Below the pieces are notes generated by a model. It was not told the DNA's origin. It ran no database searches and saw only the letters and a list, made by a program, of their open reading frames with translations. DNA of 64,000 nt, from positions 2,369,948 to 2,433,947 of the forward strand of contig NZ_CP051236.1 of the NCBI RefSeq assembly GCF_017794765.1, read 5' to 3'. Source of the DNA: Nitratireductor sp. Its GTDB lineage: Bacteria > Pseudomonadota > Alphaproteobacteria > Rhizobiales > Rhizobiaceae. How positions within the stretch are numbered: position 1 is the stretch's first letter; each line of letters starts with the position of its first letter. Shown here piece after piece: positions 9,185-18,616 of this stretch. A program made the position numbers and the translations under genes.

Positions 9185-9601
9185 ATGTTCGCATCGGCAG
9201 AATCCGATGCAGATGCAGGAGGGCATGCGATGACAGCCGCCATGAACGCAATGGCTGCCGAAGTGCTTTTGTTGCTGCGGCTGGCTTTGACCGACGAGGC
9301 CGTGGGGCCGCGGGAGGCAGCTGTTCTGCGCCGCTTCGCCGCCAGCGCCCTTAAACTCTCCGAAGAAGAGGTCGCAGAAATCATGTCTGCGTTAGTGGAC
9401 CTAACGTCGGAAGCCGAGATCATGCAGGCCAGAATGAATCTGCGACAGTTGAGCCATGCAAGGCGGCTTATCCTCGCAGAAACCCTGTTTGAACTGGCAA
9501 TGCGCGATGCCGAACTCTGCTGTCGGGCCGAGCGGCTTACAACACGCGTCTGTGACGTCCTGGCACTTGGTACTGAGGAAGTCGCTCATCTCTCGCGCTG
9601 A
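9185..9601 (+). CDS. TerB-like helical protein
   Basis: An acidic, all-helical protein of 138 residues, with leucine-rich helices such as AAEVLLLLRLALTDEAVGPR and RRLILAETLFELAMRDAELC. The pattern recalls the TerB/DjlA N-terminal fold (four or more helices), seen in tellurite-resistance and co-chaperone proteins. Two starts have good ribosome binding sites: 9185 (GGGAG before it) and the in-frame ATG at 9230 (GGAGGG before it). It diverges from the TauE gene. Family match is from fold-level resemblance, so moderate confidence; function unknown. Confidence 0.55.
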   Translation: MFASAESDADAGGHAMTAAMNAMAAEVLLLLRLALTDEAVGPREAAVLRRFAASALKLSEEEVAEIMSALVDLTSEAEIMQARMNLRQLSHARRLILAETLFELAMRDAELCCRAERLTTRVCDVLALGTEEVAHLSR

Positions 9602-9630
9602 TTTGTGGAACGTTTGCAGCAGCAACGCTT

Positions 9631-11265
9631 CTAGTCGCCAGTGGCCCGCTGCCGGGTAGCCACAGCCCGTTCCAGATCAGGTGCGGCGGCAACCAGCGCA
9701 CGTGCTGCTTCCGATTTTGGGTTTTGCAGGACGGTCGCTGTGGGCCCGCTTTCCACGATCCTCCCCTCATGCATGACCATGACATCGTCGGTAATGGCAC
9801 GGGCAACTGTCAAATCATGCGTGATGAAGAGATAGGTCAGATCGAGACGCTGGTTCAGATCGGCGAAGAGATCGAGCACCTGCGCGCGTATGGATACGTC
9901 GAGCGCTGAGACGGGTTCGTCGGCCACGATCAGCTTCGGTCGGGTGATGATGGCGCGGGCAATCGAAATGCGCTGGCGCTGGCCACCGGAAAATTCGTGC
10001 GGATATTTATGCATGTCGCCCGCGTTAAGACCCACCGATTCCAGTGCTTCGGCAACACATTCGCGGCGCTGTGCCGCCGTAGGCTTCCGGTCGAGCAGAT
10101 GCAAAGGCTCGGCAACCAGCCGCTCCACCCGGTGGCGAGGGTTGAACGAGCCATAAGGATCCTGAAAAACCACCTGCATGTTGCGCCTTGCATGGCGAAG
10201 CTCGTACTCACTCCTGCCGCCGAGCGTTTCACCGTTCAGCCGGATCTCGCCCGCAGTTGGCCGGTCGAGTGCGAGAATCATGCGGGCAAGGGTCGACTTG
10301 CCGCAGCCCGAACGTCCCACCAGGGCAACAGCGTGACCGGGCGCCAGGGAAAAACTGACGTTGTCAACGGCGCGAAAGGGCTCGGGTTTGGCGAAGAGCC
10401 CCTTGCGGCGGCCGGGATAATCGCGCGTGACGCCGGAAACCGAAAGCAGAGGCTGCGGTTCTTGCTTTTCGGCCTTCTCCTGTGAACGTGCGCGGGCCGG
10501 TACGTGTGTGGAGGCTTCTGCGAGCTGGCGCGTGTAAGGGTGTTTCTGTTCGCTCAAAACCCCGACCGTCGGGCCGCTTTCCATCACCGCACCATTGCGC
10601 ATCACGCTCACGCGGTCGGCCATGTCGGCAACGACGGCAAGGTCGTGCGAGATGAGCATGAGACCCATGCGATTTTCCGCCACCAGATCGCGCAGGAGAT
10701 CGAGGATCTGCGCCTGGAGTACGACATCGAGTGCGGTGGTGGGTTCGTCTGCGATCAGGAGCTTGGGTTTCAACGCGCAGGCAATGGCAATGACGACGCG
10801 CTGGCGCTGGCCGCCAGAGAGCTCGTGCGGAAAGCGCGAGAGCGGGAATTTGGCCTCGGGCAGGCCGACCCGGTCGAGAATGGCCCGGGCACGGGCTTCG
10901 GCGTCCGGGCGATTGGCGCCCGTGTGCCAGCGAATGCCCTCGGCCACCTGTTCGCCAATCGTCTTGACCGGGTTGAGCGCGGTCATCGGCTCCTGAAAGA
11001 CCATGCCAAGATCATCGCCGCGCAGCCGGCACATGGCCTCTTCGGGGGCTGCCAGAATGTCTACCCCGTCGAAGGTGACGCGGCCCTTCGCGCGGGCGAG
11101 CTCCGGCAGGAGCTGCATGACGGTGAGGGCGGTCATGGATTTTCCGGAACCGGATTCGCCAACAACGCCCAGCACTTCGCCCGGGGCGATCCGAAGGTCT
11201 ATATCTCTGAGAACCGGGTGACCGGCGATCGAGAGCGACAGGTTTTCGATTTCAAGCAGGCTCAT
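9631..11265 (-). CDS. Double-NBD peptide-type ABC transporter ATPase (DppD-DppF fusion)
   Basis: ATPase of 544 residues with two complete nucleotide-binding domains, as in YejF/GsiA. The first has Walker A GESGSGKS, signature LSGGQRQRV and Walker B LLIADEPTTALD; the second has GRSGCGKS, FSGGQRQRI and LIVADEPVSALD. Each carries an oligopeptide-transporter C-terminal extension. Its start overlaps the permease stop in an ATGA, and it is the last gene of the operon that begins with the M20 amidase at 15980. It energises import through the two permeases. Confidence 0.95.
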   Translation of the reverse strand: MSLLEIENLSLSIAGHPVLRDIDLRIAPGEVLGVVGESGSGKSMTALTVMQLLPELARAKGRVTFDGVDILAAPEEAMCRLRGDDLGMVFQEPMTALNPVKTIGEQVAEGIRWHTGANRPDAEARARAILDRVGLPEAKFPLSRFPHELSGGQRQRVVIAIACALKPKLLIADEPTTALDVVLQAQILDLLRDLVAENRMGLMLISHDLAVVADMADRVSVMRNGAVMESGPTVGVLSEQKHPYTRQLAEASTHVPARARSQEKAEKQEPQPLLSVSGVTRDYPGRRKGLFAKPEPFRAVDNVSFSLAPGHAVALVGRSGCGKSTLARMILALDRPTAGEIRLNGETLGGRSEYELRHARRNMQVVFQDPYGSFNPRHRVERLVAEPLHLLDRKPTAAQRRECVAEALESVGLNAGDMHKYPHEFSGGQRQRISIARAIITRPKLIVADEPVSALDVSIRAQVLDLFADLNQRLDLTYLFITHDLTVARAITDDVMVMHEGRIVESGPTATVLQNPKSEAARALVAAAPDLERAVATRQRATGD

Positions 11266-12134
11266 CGCTCGCGCCTCAGTCTCGGGTCGAGAAGGTCGCG
11301 CAGGCCATCACCCAAAAGGTTGAGCCCGAGCACGGTTATCACGATGGCGAGGCCCGGAAAGACTGCCAGATGCGGGGCAATCATCATGCGGGTCTGCGCC
11401 TCGAATAGCATGCGGCCCCAGGAAGGCATGGGAGGCTGCGCGCCAAGGCCGAGATAGGAAAGGCCCGCTTCGGCCAGAATGCCGAGCGCGAACTGGATGG
11501 TGCCCTGCACGAGCAGCAGCGCAGCGATGTTGGGCAGGATATGCTCGATGGTGATGAGCGCCTTGCTCTTGCCGGCGGCACGGGCCGCGAGAATGTATTC
11601 GCGCGGCCAGATGGAAAGCGCACCCGCGCGCGCCACGCGGGCAAAGACGGGAACGTTGAAAATGCCGATGGCGATGATGGCGTTGATCGCGCCGGGGCCG
11701 AAAATGGCGGTGATCATGATGGCTGACAGGAGGGCGGGAAAGGCGAAGACGAGATCGTTGAAGCGCATCAGGATTTCATCGATCAGGCCACCACGGGCCG
11801 CAGCCCATGTGCCGAGCGGGACACCGACCCCCATGCCGATGCCGACAGCGACGATGGCAACTGCGATGGAATTGCGCGCGCCAATCATGATCATGGAAAG
11901 AATGTCGCGGCCGAGGTGATCGGTGCCGAGCGGATGAGCAAGCGAAAGGCCCTTCATGCGGTCGGCAACGACGAGATGGGTAATGTCGTAGGGTGTCCAC
12001 AGGAAGGACAGGAGCGCCATCGCGGCAACGAGGATGGTGATGATGGCACCAATCACGAAGGATCGATTGGCAAAGGCCATCTCGAGGAAGTGACGCTCCG
12101 GTGGAGGAGAAGGAGGCGGCGCATCCGGGGTCAT
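11262..12134 (-). CDS. Peptide-type ABC transporter permease (DppC type)
   Basis: Inner-membrane permease of 290 residues. A short proline-rich cytoplasmic N-terminus (MTPDAPPPSPPPERHFLEM) precedes the first membrane helix, as in DppC/OppC proteins. The EAA cytoplasmic loop lies around REYILAARAAGKSKALITIEHILPN, the contact site for the ATPase. The start overlaps the preceding permease by four bases (ATGA), which fixes it at 12134 rather than at the long upstream frame. Confidence 0.94.
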   Translation of the reverse strand: MTPDAPPPSPPPERHFLEMAFANRSFVIGAIITILVAAMALLSFLWTPYDITHLVVADRMKGLSLAHPLGTDHLGRDILSMIMIGARNSIAVAIVAVGIGMGVGVPLGTWAAARGGLIDEILMRFNDLVFAFPALLSAIMITAIFGPGAINAIIAIGIFNVPVFARVARAGALSIWPREYILAARAAGKSKALITIEHILPNIAALLLVQGTIQFALGILAEAGLSYLGLGAQPPMPSWGRMLFEAQTRMMIAPHLAVFPGLAIVITVLGLNLLGDGLRDLLDPRLRRER

Positions 12135-13078
12135 CGGCGTGTCCTCAGGCGCGGATCGACGATGGCGTAGCCGATATCGACGAGAATGTTGACGGCGATG
12201 ACCGTGGCGACGAGCAGCATAACCACGCCTTCCACGACGATGAGATCGCGCTGGGTGATGGCCTGGAAGATCAGGCGCCCGAGACCGGGCAGATAAAACA
12301 CATTCTCGATGATGATGGTGCCGGCAAGCAGAAAGGCGAATTGCAGGCCGAGAATGGTGAGCACCGGGATGAGCGCATTGCGTAGCGCATGATGCCAAAG
12401 GACAATGCGGCGCGGCATGCCTTTGGCGCGCGCGGTGCGGATATAGTCCTCGCCGAGCACTTCGAGCATGGCCGAACGGGTGACGCGGGCGAGGATGGCC
12501 GCCTGCGGCAGCGCCAGAGCGATGGCTGGAAGAAGAAGGGCTTTGAACCCGGCCCACAGCCCTGCATCCCAGCCCGGAAAACCGCCGGCGGGCACGAGGC
12601 GAAGCCATACGGCGAAGAGATAGATCAGGATGAGCGCAAACCAGAAATTGGGGATGGCGACACCGATCTGGGCCGCGCCCATGCTGATTGTGTCAGCAGG
12701 CTTTCCGCGCCTTGAGGCGGCGAAAATCCCGACGGGCAGGGCGATTGCCGTGGACAGGAAGAGCGAGATGAGCGCGAGCGGCAGAGACACCAGGACGCGC
12801 TCGCCGATCAGTTCGAGCACCGGCGATGAATAGGTATAGGAATTGCCGAAGTCGCCAAGCGCCATGCCGGCAATCCAACCGAAATAACGCAGGAGAACCG
12901 GCTGGTTGAGGCCCATTTCCTCACGCAGGGCAGCCAGCGCCTCGGGTTGCGCGTTCATGCCGAGCATCAACAGGGCAGGGTCGCCCGGGACGATTTCCAG
13001 AACCAGAAACACCACGGCGGACGCCACTACAAGAGTGACAAGGCCGATGGCGATGCGCTTTGCGAGAAAGGCGAGCAT
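12131..13078 (-). CDS. Peptide-type ABC transporter permease (DppB type)
   Basis: Inner-membrane permease of 315 residues. It begins with the DppB-type first helix MLAFLAKRIAIGLVTLVVAS, followed by the periplasmic segment with PGDPALLMLG. The EAA loop is in YIRTARAKGMPRRIVLWHHA. Together with the DppC-type gene downstream it forms the transmembrane channel. It starts 54 bases after the solute-binding protein gene. Confidence 0.95.
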   Translation of the reverse strand: MLAFLAKRIAIGLVTLVVASAVVFLVLEIVPGDPALLMLGMNAQPEALAALREEMGLNQPVLLRYFGWIAGMALGDFGNSYTYSSPVLELIGERVLVSLPLALISLFLSTAIALPVGIFAASRRGKPADTISMGAAQIGVAIPNFWFALILIYLFAVWLRLVPAGGFPGWDAGLWAGFKALLLPAIALALPQAAILARVTRSAMLEVLGEDYIRTARAKGMPRRIVLWHHALRNALIPVLTILGLQFAFLLAGTIIIENVFYLPGLGRLIFQAITQRDLIVVEGVVMLLVATVIAVNILVDIGYAIVDPRLRTRR

Positions 13079-13132
13079 GGTCAGGTCCGGACCTCTCGCG
13101 GCCTGTATCGGCCGCGGAAATCCTTTCGGCCT

Positions 13133-14614
13133 TTAATCAGACCATTTCACCCCTGTCAGGTCGTTGGCCTGAATGGGCGAGTTTTCCCACATGCCCTGAA
13201 GCTTGGCGTCCCATACGCCGATCTTGGGAAGCTGGAACATGAAGCCGTTGACTGCATCCTCGGCGATGATTTTCTGGGCCGTCTGATAGAGCTCGATCCG
13301 CTTTTCCGGCTCGGCGGTTGCGTCGAGCGCGTTCATGACTTCCTTGAAGGCGGGGTTCTTGTAGTTGAAGTAATAATCGTCGCGGGCATAGATGTTGATG
13401 TCGTTCGGCTCCGTGTGGGAGACGATGGTGAGATCGTAATCCTTGTTCTTGAACACCTGTTCAAGCCACTGGGCCCATTCGACGGGTATGATCTCCAGTT
13501 CTATGCCGACCTGGCGCAGCTGCGAGGCGACGACCTGTCCGCCATCGCGCGCATAGGCCGGAGGGGGGAGCTTGAGCGTGGCCTTGAAACCGTCGGGGTA
13601 GCCGGCCTCCGCGAGGAGTGCTTTCGCCTTTGCGGGATCGTAGGGATAGGTGCCGGTCAGGTCCACGTAGGCTTCATTGGCGGGCGAGAAATGCGAGCCG
13701 ATGGGCGTGCCGTAGCCCGAACCATTGCCGGCGATGATCTCTTCCCGGTTGAGCGCATGGGCGATGGCCTGACGCACCTTGATGTTGTTGAAGGGTTCCT
13801 TGCCATTGTTGGTGGACAGGATTGTTTCGCCCTCGGTGGCACCAATGGCAACGACGAAGCGCGGATCATTTTCGATCTGGCTAAGCGCATCGCCGGCGGG
13901 CATCTGCGGGAAAGCCTGCACATCGCCCGATAAGAGCGCGGGAATGGCGGCGGCGGCATCGGGAACAACGCGGAACTCGGCCTTTTCAAGCGCAACCGGC
14001 TCACCCCAGTAGTCCGGGTTCTTCACCAGCGTGACGGACGACCCCTTGGCCCATTTGTCGAATTTGAAGGGACCGGTGCCGATCGGCTTTTCCTTGTTGG
14101 TTTCAGCCGATTCGGGCGCAACGATGACCGCATCGCCCCAGCCCAGATTGTAGAGGAAGGAGCCCTGTGGGGCCGACAGCATGATCCGGATTGTCTGGGG
14201 GTCGATTACTTCGACCGTGTCGATGGCCGCAAAGAGTTGTTTTTGCGCATTGGTTGAATTTTCGGCGCGGGCCCGATCCAGCGTGAACTTCACGTCCTCG
14301 GCATCAAACGTGGTGCCATCATGGAAAGTCACCCCGGAGCGCAGCTTGAAAGTGTAGGTCTTGCCGTCGTCGGAAACCTCCCAGCTCTCGGCGAGCGCGG
14401 GCAAAACCTCACCGTTTCTGCCGATGCGGGTCAGGCCCTGAAAAAGATTGGCGTAAAGGATTTCGTCGATCGCGGCGGCAGCACTGGCGGTGGGGTCGAG
14501 ATGAGGCGGCTCCAGAACGACGCCGATCACGAGATCGGTGCGGGCAGCCAGGGCCGCCGTTCCTGCAGCCAATAACAGCGTCGCGCCGCCGATAATGGAC
14601 TTGATCGTGTTCAT
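13133..14614 (-). CDS. Periplasmic solute-binding protein, peptide/nickel family 5
   Basis: Family 5 extracellular solute-binding protein of 493 residues with a cleavable signal peptide (MNTIKSIIGGATLLLAAGTA, cleavage near residues 23-25). Family landmarks are ALAESWEVSDDGKTYTFKLR and DVKFTLDRARAE in the first lobe. It delivers the ligand to the two permeases encoded downstream. The M20 amidase directly upstream suggests an N-acylated amino acid, short peptide or opine as ligand; this is inference. GGGAGAGAC precedes the start. Confidence 0.94.
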   Translation of the reverse strand: MNTIKSIIGGATLLLAAGTAALAARTDLVIGVVLEPPHLDPTASAAAAIDEILYANLFQGLTRIGRNGEVLPALAESWEVSDDGKTYTFKLRSGVTFHDGTTFDAEDVKFTLDRARAENSTNAQKQLFAAIDTVEVIDPQTIRIMLSAPQGSFLYNLGWGDAVIVAPESAETNKEKPIGTGPFKFDKWAKGSSVTLVKNPDYWGEPVALEKAEFRVVPDAAAAIPALLSGDVQAFPQMPAGDALSQIENDPRFVVAIGATEGETILSTNNGKEPFNNIKVRQAIAHALNREEIIAGNGSGYGTPIGSHFSPANEAYVDLTGTYPYDPAKAKALLAEAGYPDGFKATLKLPPPAYARDGGQVVASQLRQVGIELEIIPVEWAQWLEQVFKNKDYDLTIVSHTEPNDINIYARDDYYFNYKNPAFKEVMNALDATAEPEKRIELYQTAQKIIAEDAVNGFMFQLPKIGVWDAKLQGMWENSPIQANDLTGVKWSD

Positions 14615-14696
14615 GTCTCTCTCCCGCAGGGCCGTGTGATTTTTCAGGATTGAAGCGTGATTCAGCGCGGCTGTAAATCACGCATTGAAATGAGGT

Positions 14697-15980
14697 TTAT
14701 CGCGGCGGAACGACACCGCGCAACAGAACGTCGAGGCTCATCGCCATGACGGTGGCTGACTGCACCATATCTTCGATGCCGACCCATTCGTCGGGCTGGT
14801 GGGCAAGGTCGAGAATGCCGGGGCCATAGGCAACGCAGTCATGAAGGTGGCCGATGCGCGAAATGTGCTTCTGGTCGTAGGTTCCAGGTGAAATCACATA
14901 TTCGGGTTCCTTGCCGAATACCTCGCGAATACCCGCAGCAATGGCGCTCGGCACGGGCGCGTCTTCTTCCGTCATGAGCGGCAGAACCTCCATCAGATCG
15001 CGCATTGAGTAGTCGAATTTCGGACGCTCGCGTTTCAGGCGTTCCAGTATGGAGACCACTTCGCCTTTCACCTCCGAAATGTCTTCCTCGATGAGGAAAC
15101 GGCGATCGATCACCATGCGGCAGGAGTGGGCCACATTGGGCGCGGGGAGCCCGGGGAAAAAATCCTCCGTCTGGCCGCCATGCACCGAGTTTATGTTCAT
15201 GGTGGAGCGGCGCGCGCCCTCGGGCACGACCGGCATCCGTGTTTCCTTCGCGTCCAGCGCAGGGAACAGCTCTTCCTCGAAGGCATGGAGGAGCGCGCCC
15301 ATGTGGCGAATGGCCGAATCGCCGAGGAACGGCATCGCACCATGGGCAATGGCGCCGCGCGTCTCGATTTCCGCCCACCACACACCGCGATGGCCAAGAC
15401 AGATGCGGTCCTTGTTGAGCGGCTCGGGAATGATGACGTGATCCACGCGCGGCTTCGAAAAGAAGCCGTCCCGTGCAAGATAGGCAACCCCGCCAAAGCC
15501 GCCGGATTCCTCGTCCGCCGTGCCGGAAATCTCGATGGCACCGGGAAAATCCGGATAGATCTCCAGAAACGCTTCGGCTGCGATGATTGAGGCAGCGAGG
15601 CCGCCCTTCATGTCGCAGGCGCCACGCCCGAAAACCTTGCCGTCCTTCACGACGGCGGCATAGGGGTCGACCGTCCAGCCTTCACCGGCTTCCACCACAT
15701 CGATATGGGAATTGAAATGCACTGTGGCGCCGGGGCTGCGACCCTCGCGCCGCGCGATGACGTTTGTGCGCGGATAGCGGTCTGAATCGCCCGGAGCGCC
15801 CACACCCCGGACGAATTGCGTGGCAAAGCCCCTGGCTTTCAGCCGACGCGCAATGTATTCGCAGCACGGCGTATACGCGTCTCCGGGCGGGTTCACCGTG
15901 GGAAATCGTATCAGATCGGAAGTGAGTGCGACGAGGTCGTCCGTCCTGCGCCGCACCGCCAAGGCAAGCTGTTCGTTCAT
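14697..15980 (-). CDS. M20-family metallohydrolase (ArgE/DapE type)
   Basis: Zinc amidohydrolase of 427 residues, related to acetylornithine deacetylase and succinyl-diaminopimelate desuccinylase. Metal-site segments are HFNSHIDVVEAG, GRGACDMKGG and GTADEESGG, with a further histidine toward the C-terminus in the DLAHQPDEW segment. It is the first gene of the operon with the peptide-type ABC transporter, about 80 bases upstream of the binding protein, so it probably hydrolyses an imported N-acyl amino acid or dipeptide. The start MNEQLALAV at 15980 has no clear ribosome binding site; an in-frame ATG at 16061 is an alternative. Confidence 0.88.
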   Translation of the reverse strand: MNEQLALAVRRRTDDLVALTSDLIRFPTVNPPGDAYTPCCEYIARRLKARGFATQFVRGVGAPGDSDRYPRTNVIARREGRSPGATVHFNSHIDVVEAGEGWTVDPYAAVVKDGKVFGRGACDMKGGLAASIIAAEAFLEIYPDFPGAIEISGTADEESGGFGGVAYLARDGFFSKPRVDHVIIPEPLNKDRICLGHRGVWWAEIETRGAIAHGAMPFLGDSAIRHMGALLHAFEEELFPALDAKETRMPVVPEGARRSTMNINSVHGGQTEDFFPGLPAPNVAHSCRMVIDRRFLIEEDISEVKGEVVSILERLKRERPKFDYSMRDLMEVLPLMTEEDAPVPSAIAAGIREVFGKEPEYVISPGTYDQKHISRIGHLHDCVAYGPGILDLAHQPDEWVGIEDMVQSATVMAMSLDVLLRGVVPPR

Positions 15981-16170
15981 GAGGGCAATAGAGCGGCATG
16001 TGGCCAGCTTGGCAAGATCGCGCGCGCACGGAAATGTGAAGAGGTAGAACTTGTCGCGCACGAGGCAGTATAGTTCTATTTACCAAGGACATTTGGGGTT
16101 TTGTCATGAATTGACGTTAGATGCGTCAAGACAACGGGTAGAAACTTAACACATGTAGCGGGGGGCGCTC

Positions 16171-16602
16171 ATGAAACGGTTTTTCTTTGCATTGGCCTTG
16201 GCCGGCCTGATTCTTTCGGGCGGCGCAACAGAAGGCTTTGCGGCACGGCTCGTGGCCAAAGTCAGCTTGTCGAAGCAGACAATGACGGTCATGCATGGCG
16301 GACGCGTGTTGCACCGCTGGCGGGTATCGACCGCGCGTCGCGGCTATGTGACGCCGCGGGGGCAGTGGCGCCCCACCCGCATGCACAAGATGTGGCACTC
16401 GCGCAAATACGACATGTCGCCCATGCCCTATTCGATCTTCTACTATGGTGGCTATGCGATCCATGGCACCAATGCGGTGTCGAAGCTCGGGCGGCCTGCC
16501 TCACATGGATGTGTGCGCCTGCATACGGCCAACGCGAAGCGGCTTTATTCGCTGGTGCGGAAGGTCGGGCCGCGCAACACGCGGATCGTCGTCACGGATT
16601 GA
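16171..16602 (+). CDS. L,D-transpeptidase (YkuD domain)
   Basis: Exported enzyme of 143 residues: signal peptide MKRFFFALALAGLILSGGAT with cleavage near 24, then essentially a bare YkuD catalytic domain. The active site is intact: IHGTNAVSKLG and the nucleophile in ASHGCVRLHTANA. Such enzymes make 3-3 peptidoglycan cross-links or tether envelope proteins; no separate peptidoglycan-binding domain is present. It stands as a single gene and its stop faces the stop of the lipid A acyltransferase. Confidence 0.93.
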   Translation: MKRFFFALALAGLILSGGATEGFAARLVAKVSLSKQTMTVMHGGRVLHRWRVSTARRGYVTPRGQWRPTRMHKMWHSRKYDMSPMPYSIFYYGGYAIHGTNAVSKLGRPASHGCVRLHTANAKRLYSLVRKVGPRNTRIVVTD

Positions 16603-16617
16603 ACGTCCGGAGGCAGG

Positions 16618-17538
16618 CTACATTTCCCACCGCTTGTGGAACCACATCCACTGGCCGGGATCCTCGCGAACCCAGCGCTCCACAACGTCGTTGAGCAATT
16701 GAGCGCTGGTATCGATGTCGATCATGCCATCCGCCTGCCTTGGCAGGGCGATCTTGTCTTCCACGATGAGACGATAGCGGCCGCCAGGCAGGCGCTTGCA
16801 GCGGGCCGGGTAGACATCGCAGCCATATTGACGCGCAAGTTTGGGCAATAGCGGGTTGGTCTTGCATTCGCGGCCGAAGAAGTGCGTCTTCACGCCCTTG
16901 CGGAATTTCTGGTCGACCAGAACGCCGATATTGCCGCCATCGTCCAGAACGCGGGCGAGTTGAAGGGCCGCCCCCGCCTGTGAGGGCACAAGCCCGCCCA
17001 TGGCGCTGCTGCGGGTTTTCAGTATGTAGTCAGCTACATAAGGATTGTTGGGCGGTCGGAAGAGCGATGTGGTGGCGAGCTCGAAGCGGGCGGCAGCGAT
17101 CGGCAGGAATTCGAAATTGCCCAGATGCCCGGTGAAGAAGATGTGCGGAACGCCCTTCTCGTCGCGCAGGCGCTTGAAGATCTCAACACCTTCCACCTCG
17201 ACACGGCCAGGGGTTTCAGCCTCCGGATCGAAATCGAACAGCTTGTCGAGAAACACATACTCGGTTGCAAGACGCGCCATGTTGCCCCACATGTCGAGGG
17301 CGATGGTCTCGATCTCGGCTTCGCTCTTTTCGGGATAGGCCTGCCGCAGATTGTCGACTGCCAGTCGATGACGGCCTACTTTGGGCCCGAGTTTGCGGGC
17401 GACCTTTTCAGCCAGACCAAGCGCCTTTTCTGGCGGCAGCTTGCGCAGAAGTGTCAGAATACCGATCACCATGCGCGCGGTGAGCCAGTATTCCAGCGTC
17501 TTGAGCCGTTTGCCGATTGAGTAGAGAAAGCGCTTCAT
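16618..17538 (-). CDS. lpxXL: Lipid A very-long-chain acyltransferase
   Basis: LpxL/HtrB-family acyltransferase of 306 residues, membrane-associated, with the HX4E catalytic motif in FFTGHLGNFEFLPIAAA. It is the last gene of a five-gene operon with acpXL, two ketosynthases and an MDR reductase, the standard rhizobial context for LpxXL, which moves the 27-hydroxyoctacosanoyl-type chain from AcpXL to lipid A. The specific assignment rests on that context; ordinary LpxL/LpxM enzymes share the motif. It begins 11 bases after the MDR gene. Confidence 0.92.
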   Translation of the reverse strand: MKRFLYSIGKRLKTLEYWLTARMVIGILTLLRKLPPEKALGLAEKVARKLGPKVGRHRLAVDNLRQAYPEKSEAEIETIALDMWGNMARLATEYVFLDKLFDFDPEAETPGRVEVEGVEIFKRLRDEKGVPHIFFTGHLGNFEFLPIAAARFELATTSLFRPPNNPYVADYILKTRSSAMGGLVPSQAGAALQLARVLDDGGNIGVLVDQKFRKGVKTHFFGRECKTNPLLPKLARQYGCDVYPARCKRLPGGRYRLIVEDKIALPRQADGMIDIDTSAQLLNDVVERWVREDPGQWMWFHKRWEM

Positions 17539-17548
17539 GGGGCGCAGG

Positions 17549-18577
17549 TCAGTCCACGCGCAGGATGATCTTGCCGAACACGTCGCGGCCTTCCATGCGA
17601 GAAAGCGCCTTGTCTATATCGGTAAAGCTCACCTCGGTGTCGATGACCGGAGAGCAGAGCCCACGCGCCATCTTCTGCATGGCGTTGGCCATGTTTTCCA
17701 TGCGGCAGCCGAAGGAACCGAAAATCTTGAGTTGCTGCTGGAAAAGCTGCATCAGGTTCATGTTGGTGGAAACACCGGAGGTGGACCCGCAGGTGACGAG
17801 GCGTCCGCCGCGCTTCATGGAAAGGAGCGAGCCCGCCCAGGTGTCGGCGCCTACATGCTCGAACACCACATCGACACCGCGCTTCTTTGTGATCTTGCGC
17901 ACAACCCCCTCGAAGCGGTCCTCGCGGTAATTGATGACGTGATCGGCGCCAAGTGCCCTGGCTTTCTCCACCTTGTCTTCGGAGCCCACCGTGGTGATGA
18001 CGGTGCAGCCCAAGCTCTTGGCAAGCTGGATGGCGGCGGTGCCGATACCGGAGCCACCGGCCTGAACGAGGATCGTTTCGCCGGGCTCGAGCTTAGCATT
18101 GTCGAAAAGCATGTGCTCGACGGTGCCGAAGGTGACGGGCGCGACGGCAGCACCGATTTCGTCCACACCGGGCGGTGCCGGGACGAGGAGACGTGCGGGC
18201 AGATTGATTTTTTCCTGTGCAAAGCCATCAAGGTGAAAACCGTGCACGCCGGAGACATGTTCGCACAGATTGTCGCGGCCTTCGCGGCAGGGGCGGCACA
18301 GGCCGCAGGTGCGTGCGCCATAGATGGAAACGAGCTGGCCTGGAAGCAGATTGCTGACGCCGGGACCAACCGTCTCGACCACGCCGGACGCCTCGGCTCC
18401 AACCACAAGCGGCATTTTTCGCTTGGCAAACGCCATGCCGCGCCAGCCCCAGACATCGATGTGGTTGAGGGCGACGGCACGGATCTTCAGGGTCACTTCG
18501 CCCTGTCCGGGAGCCGGGGGCGGCGCAAGATCGACTGTCTCAAGCTTGCGATCGGCGACGAGTTGAAGTGCGCGCAT
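17549..18577 (-). CDS. Zinc-type MDR dehydrogenase/reductase of the very-long-chain acyl operon
   Basis: Medium-chain dehydrogenase/reductase of 342 residues with cofactor motif QAGGSGIGTAAIQLA. It keeps the four structural-zinc cysteines (91, 94, 97, 105), but the catalytic-zinc cysteine of alcohol dehydrogenases is replaced by the NHID motif at 38-41 and the GHE motif by GAEASG. That combination is typical of quinone/enoyl reductases rather than zinc alcohol dehydrogenases. In rhizobia the equivalent gene is called adh2XL or fabI-like; an enoyl-ACP reductase role in building the C28 chain is a plausible inference. Confidence 0.88.
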   Translation of the reverse strand: MRALQLVADRKLETVDLAPPPAPGQGEVTLKIRAVALNHIDVWGWRGMAFAKRKMPLVVGAEASGVVETVGPGVSNLLPGQLVSIYGARTCGLCRPCREGRDNLCEHVSGVHGFHLDGFAQEKINLPARLLVPAPPGVDEIGAAVAPVTFGTVEHMLFDNAKLEPGETILVQAGGSGIGTAAIQLAKSLGCTVITTVGSEDKVEKARALGADHVINYREDRFEGVVRKITKKRGVDVVFEHVGADTWAGSLLSMKRGGRLVTCGSTSGVSTNMNLMQLFQQQLKIFGSFGCRMENMANAMQKMARGLCSPVIDTEVSFTDIDKALSRMEGRDVFGKIILRVD

Positions 18578-18616
18578 AATGAATTCCGATGGTTTTGGGC
18601 AATTGAACCCGGTCGA

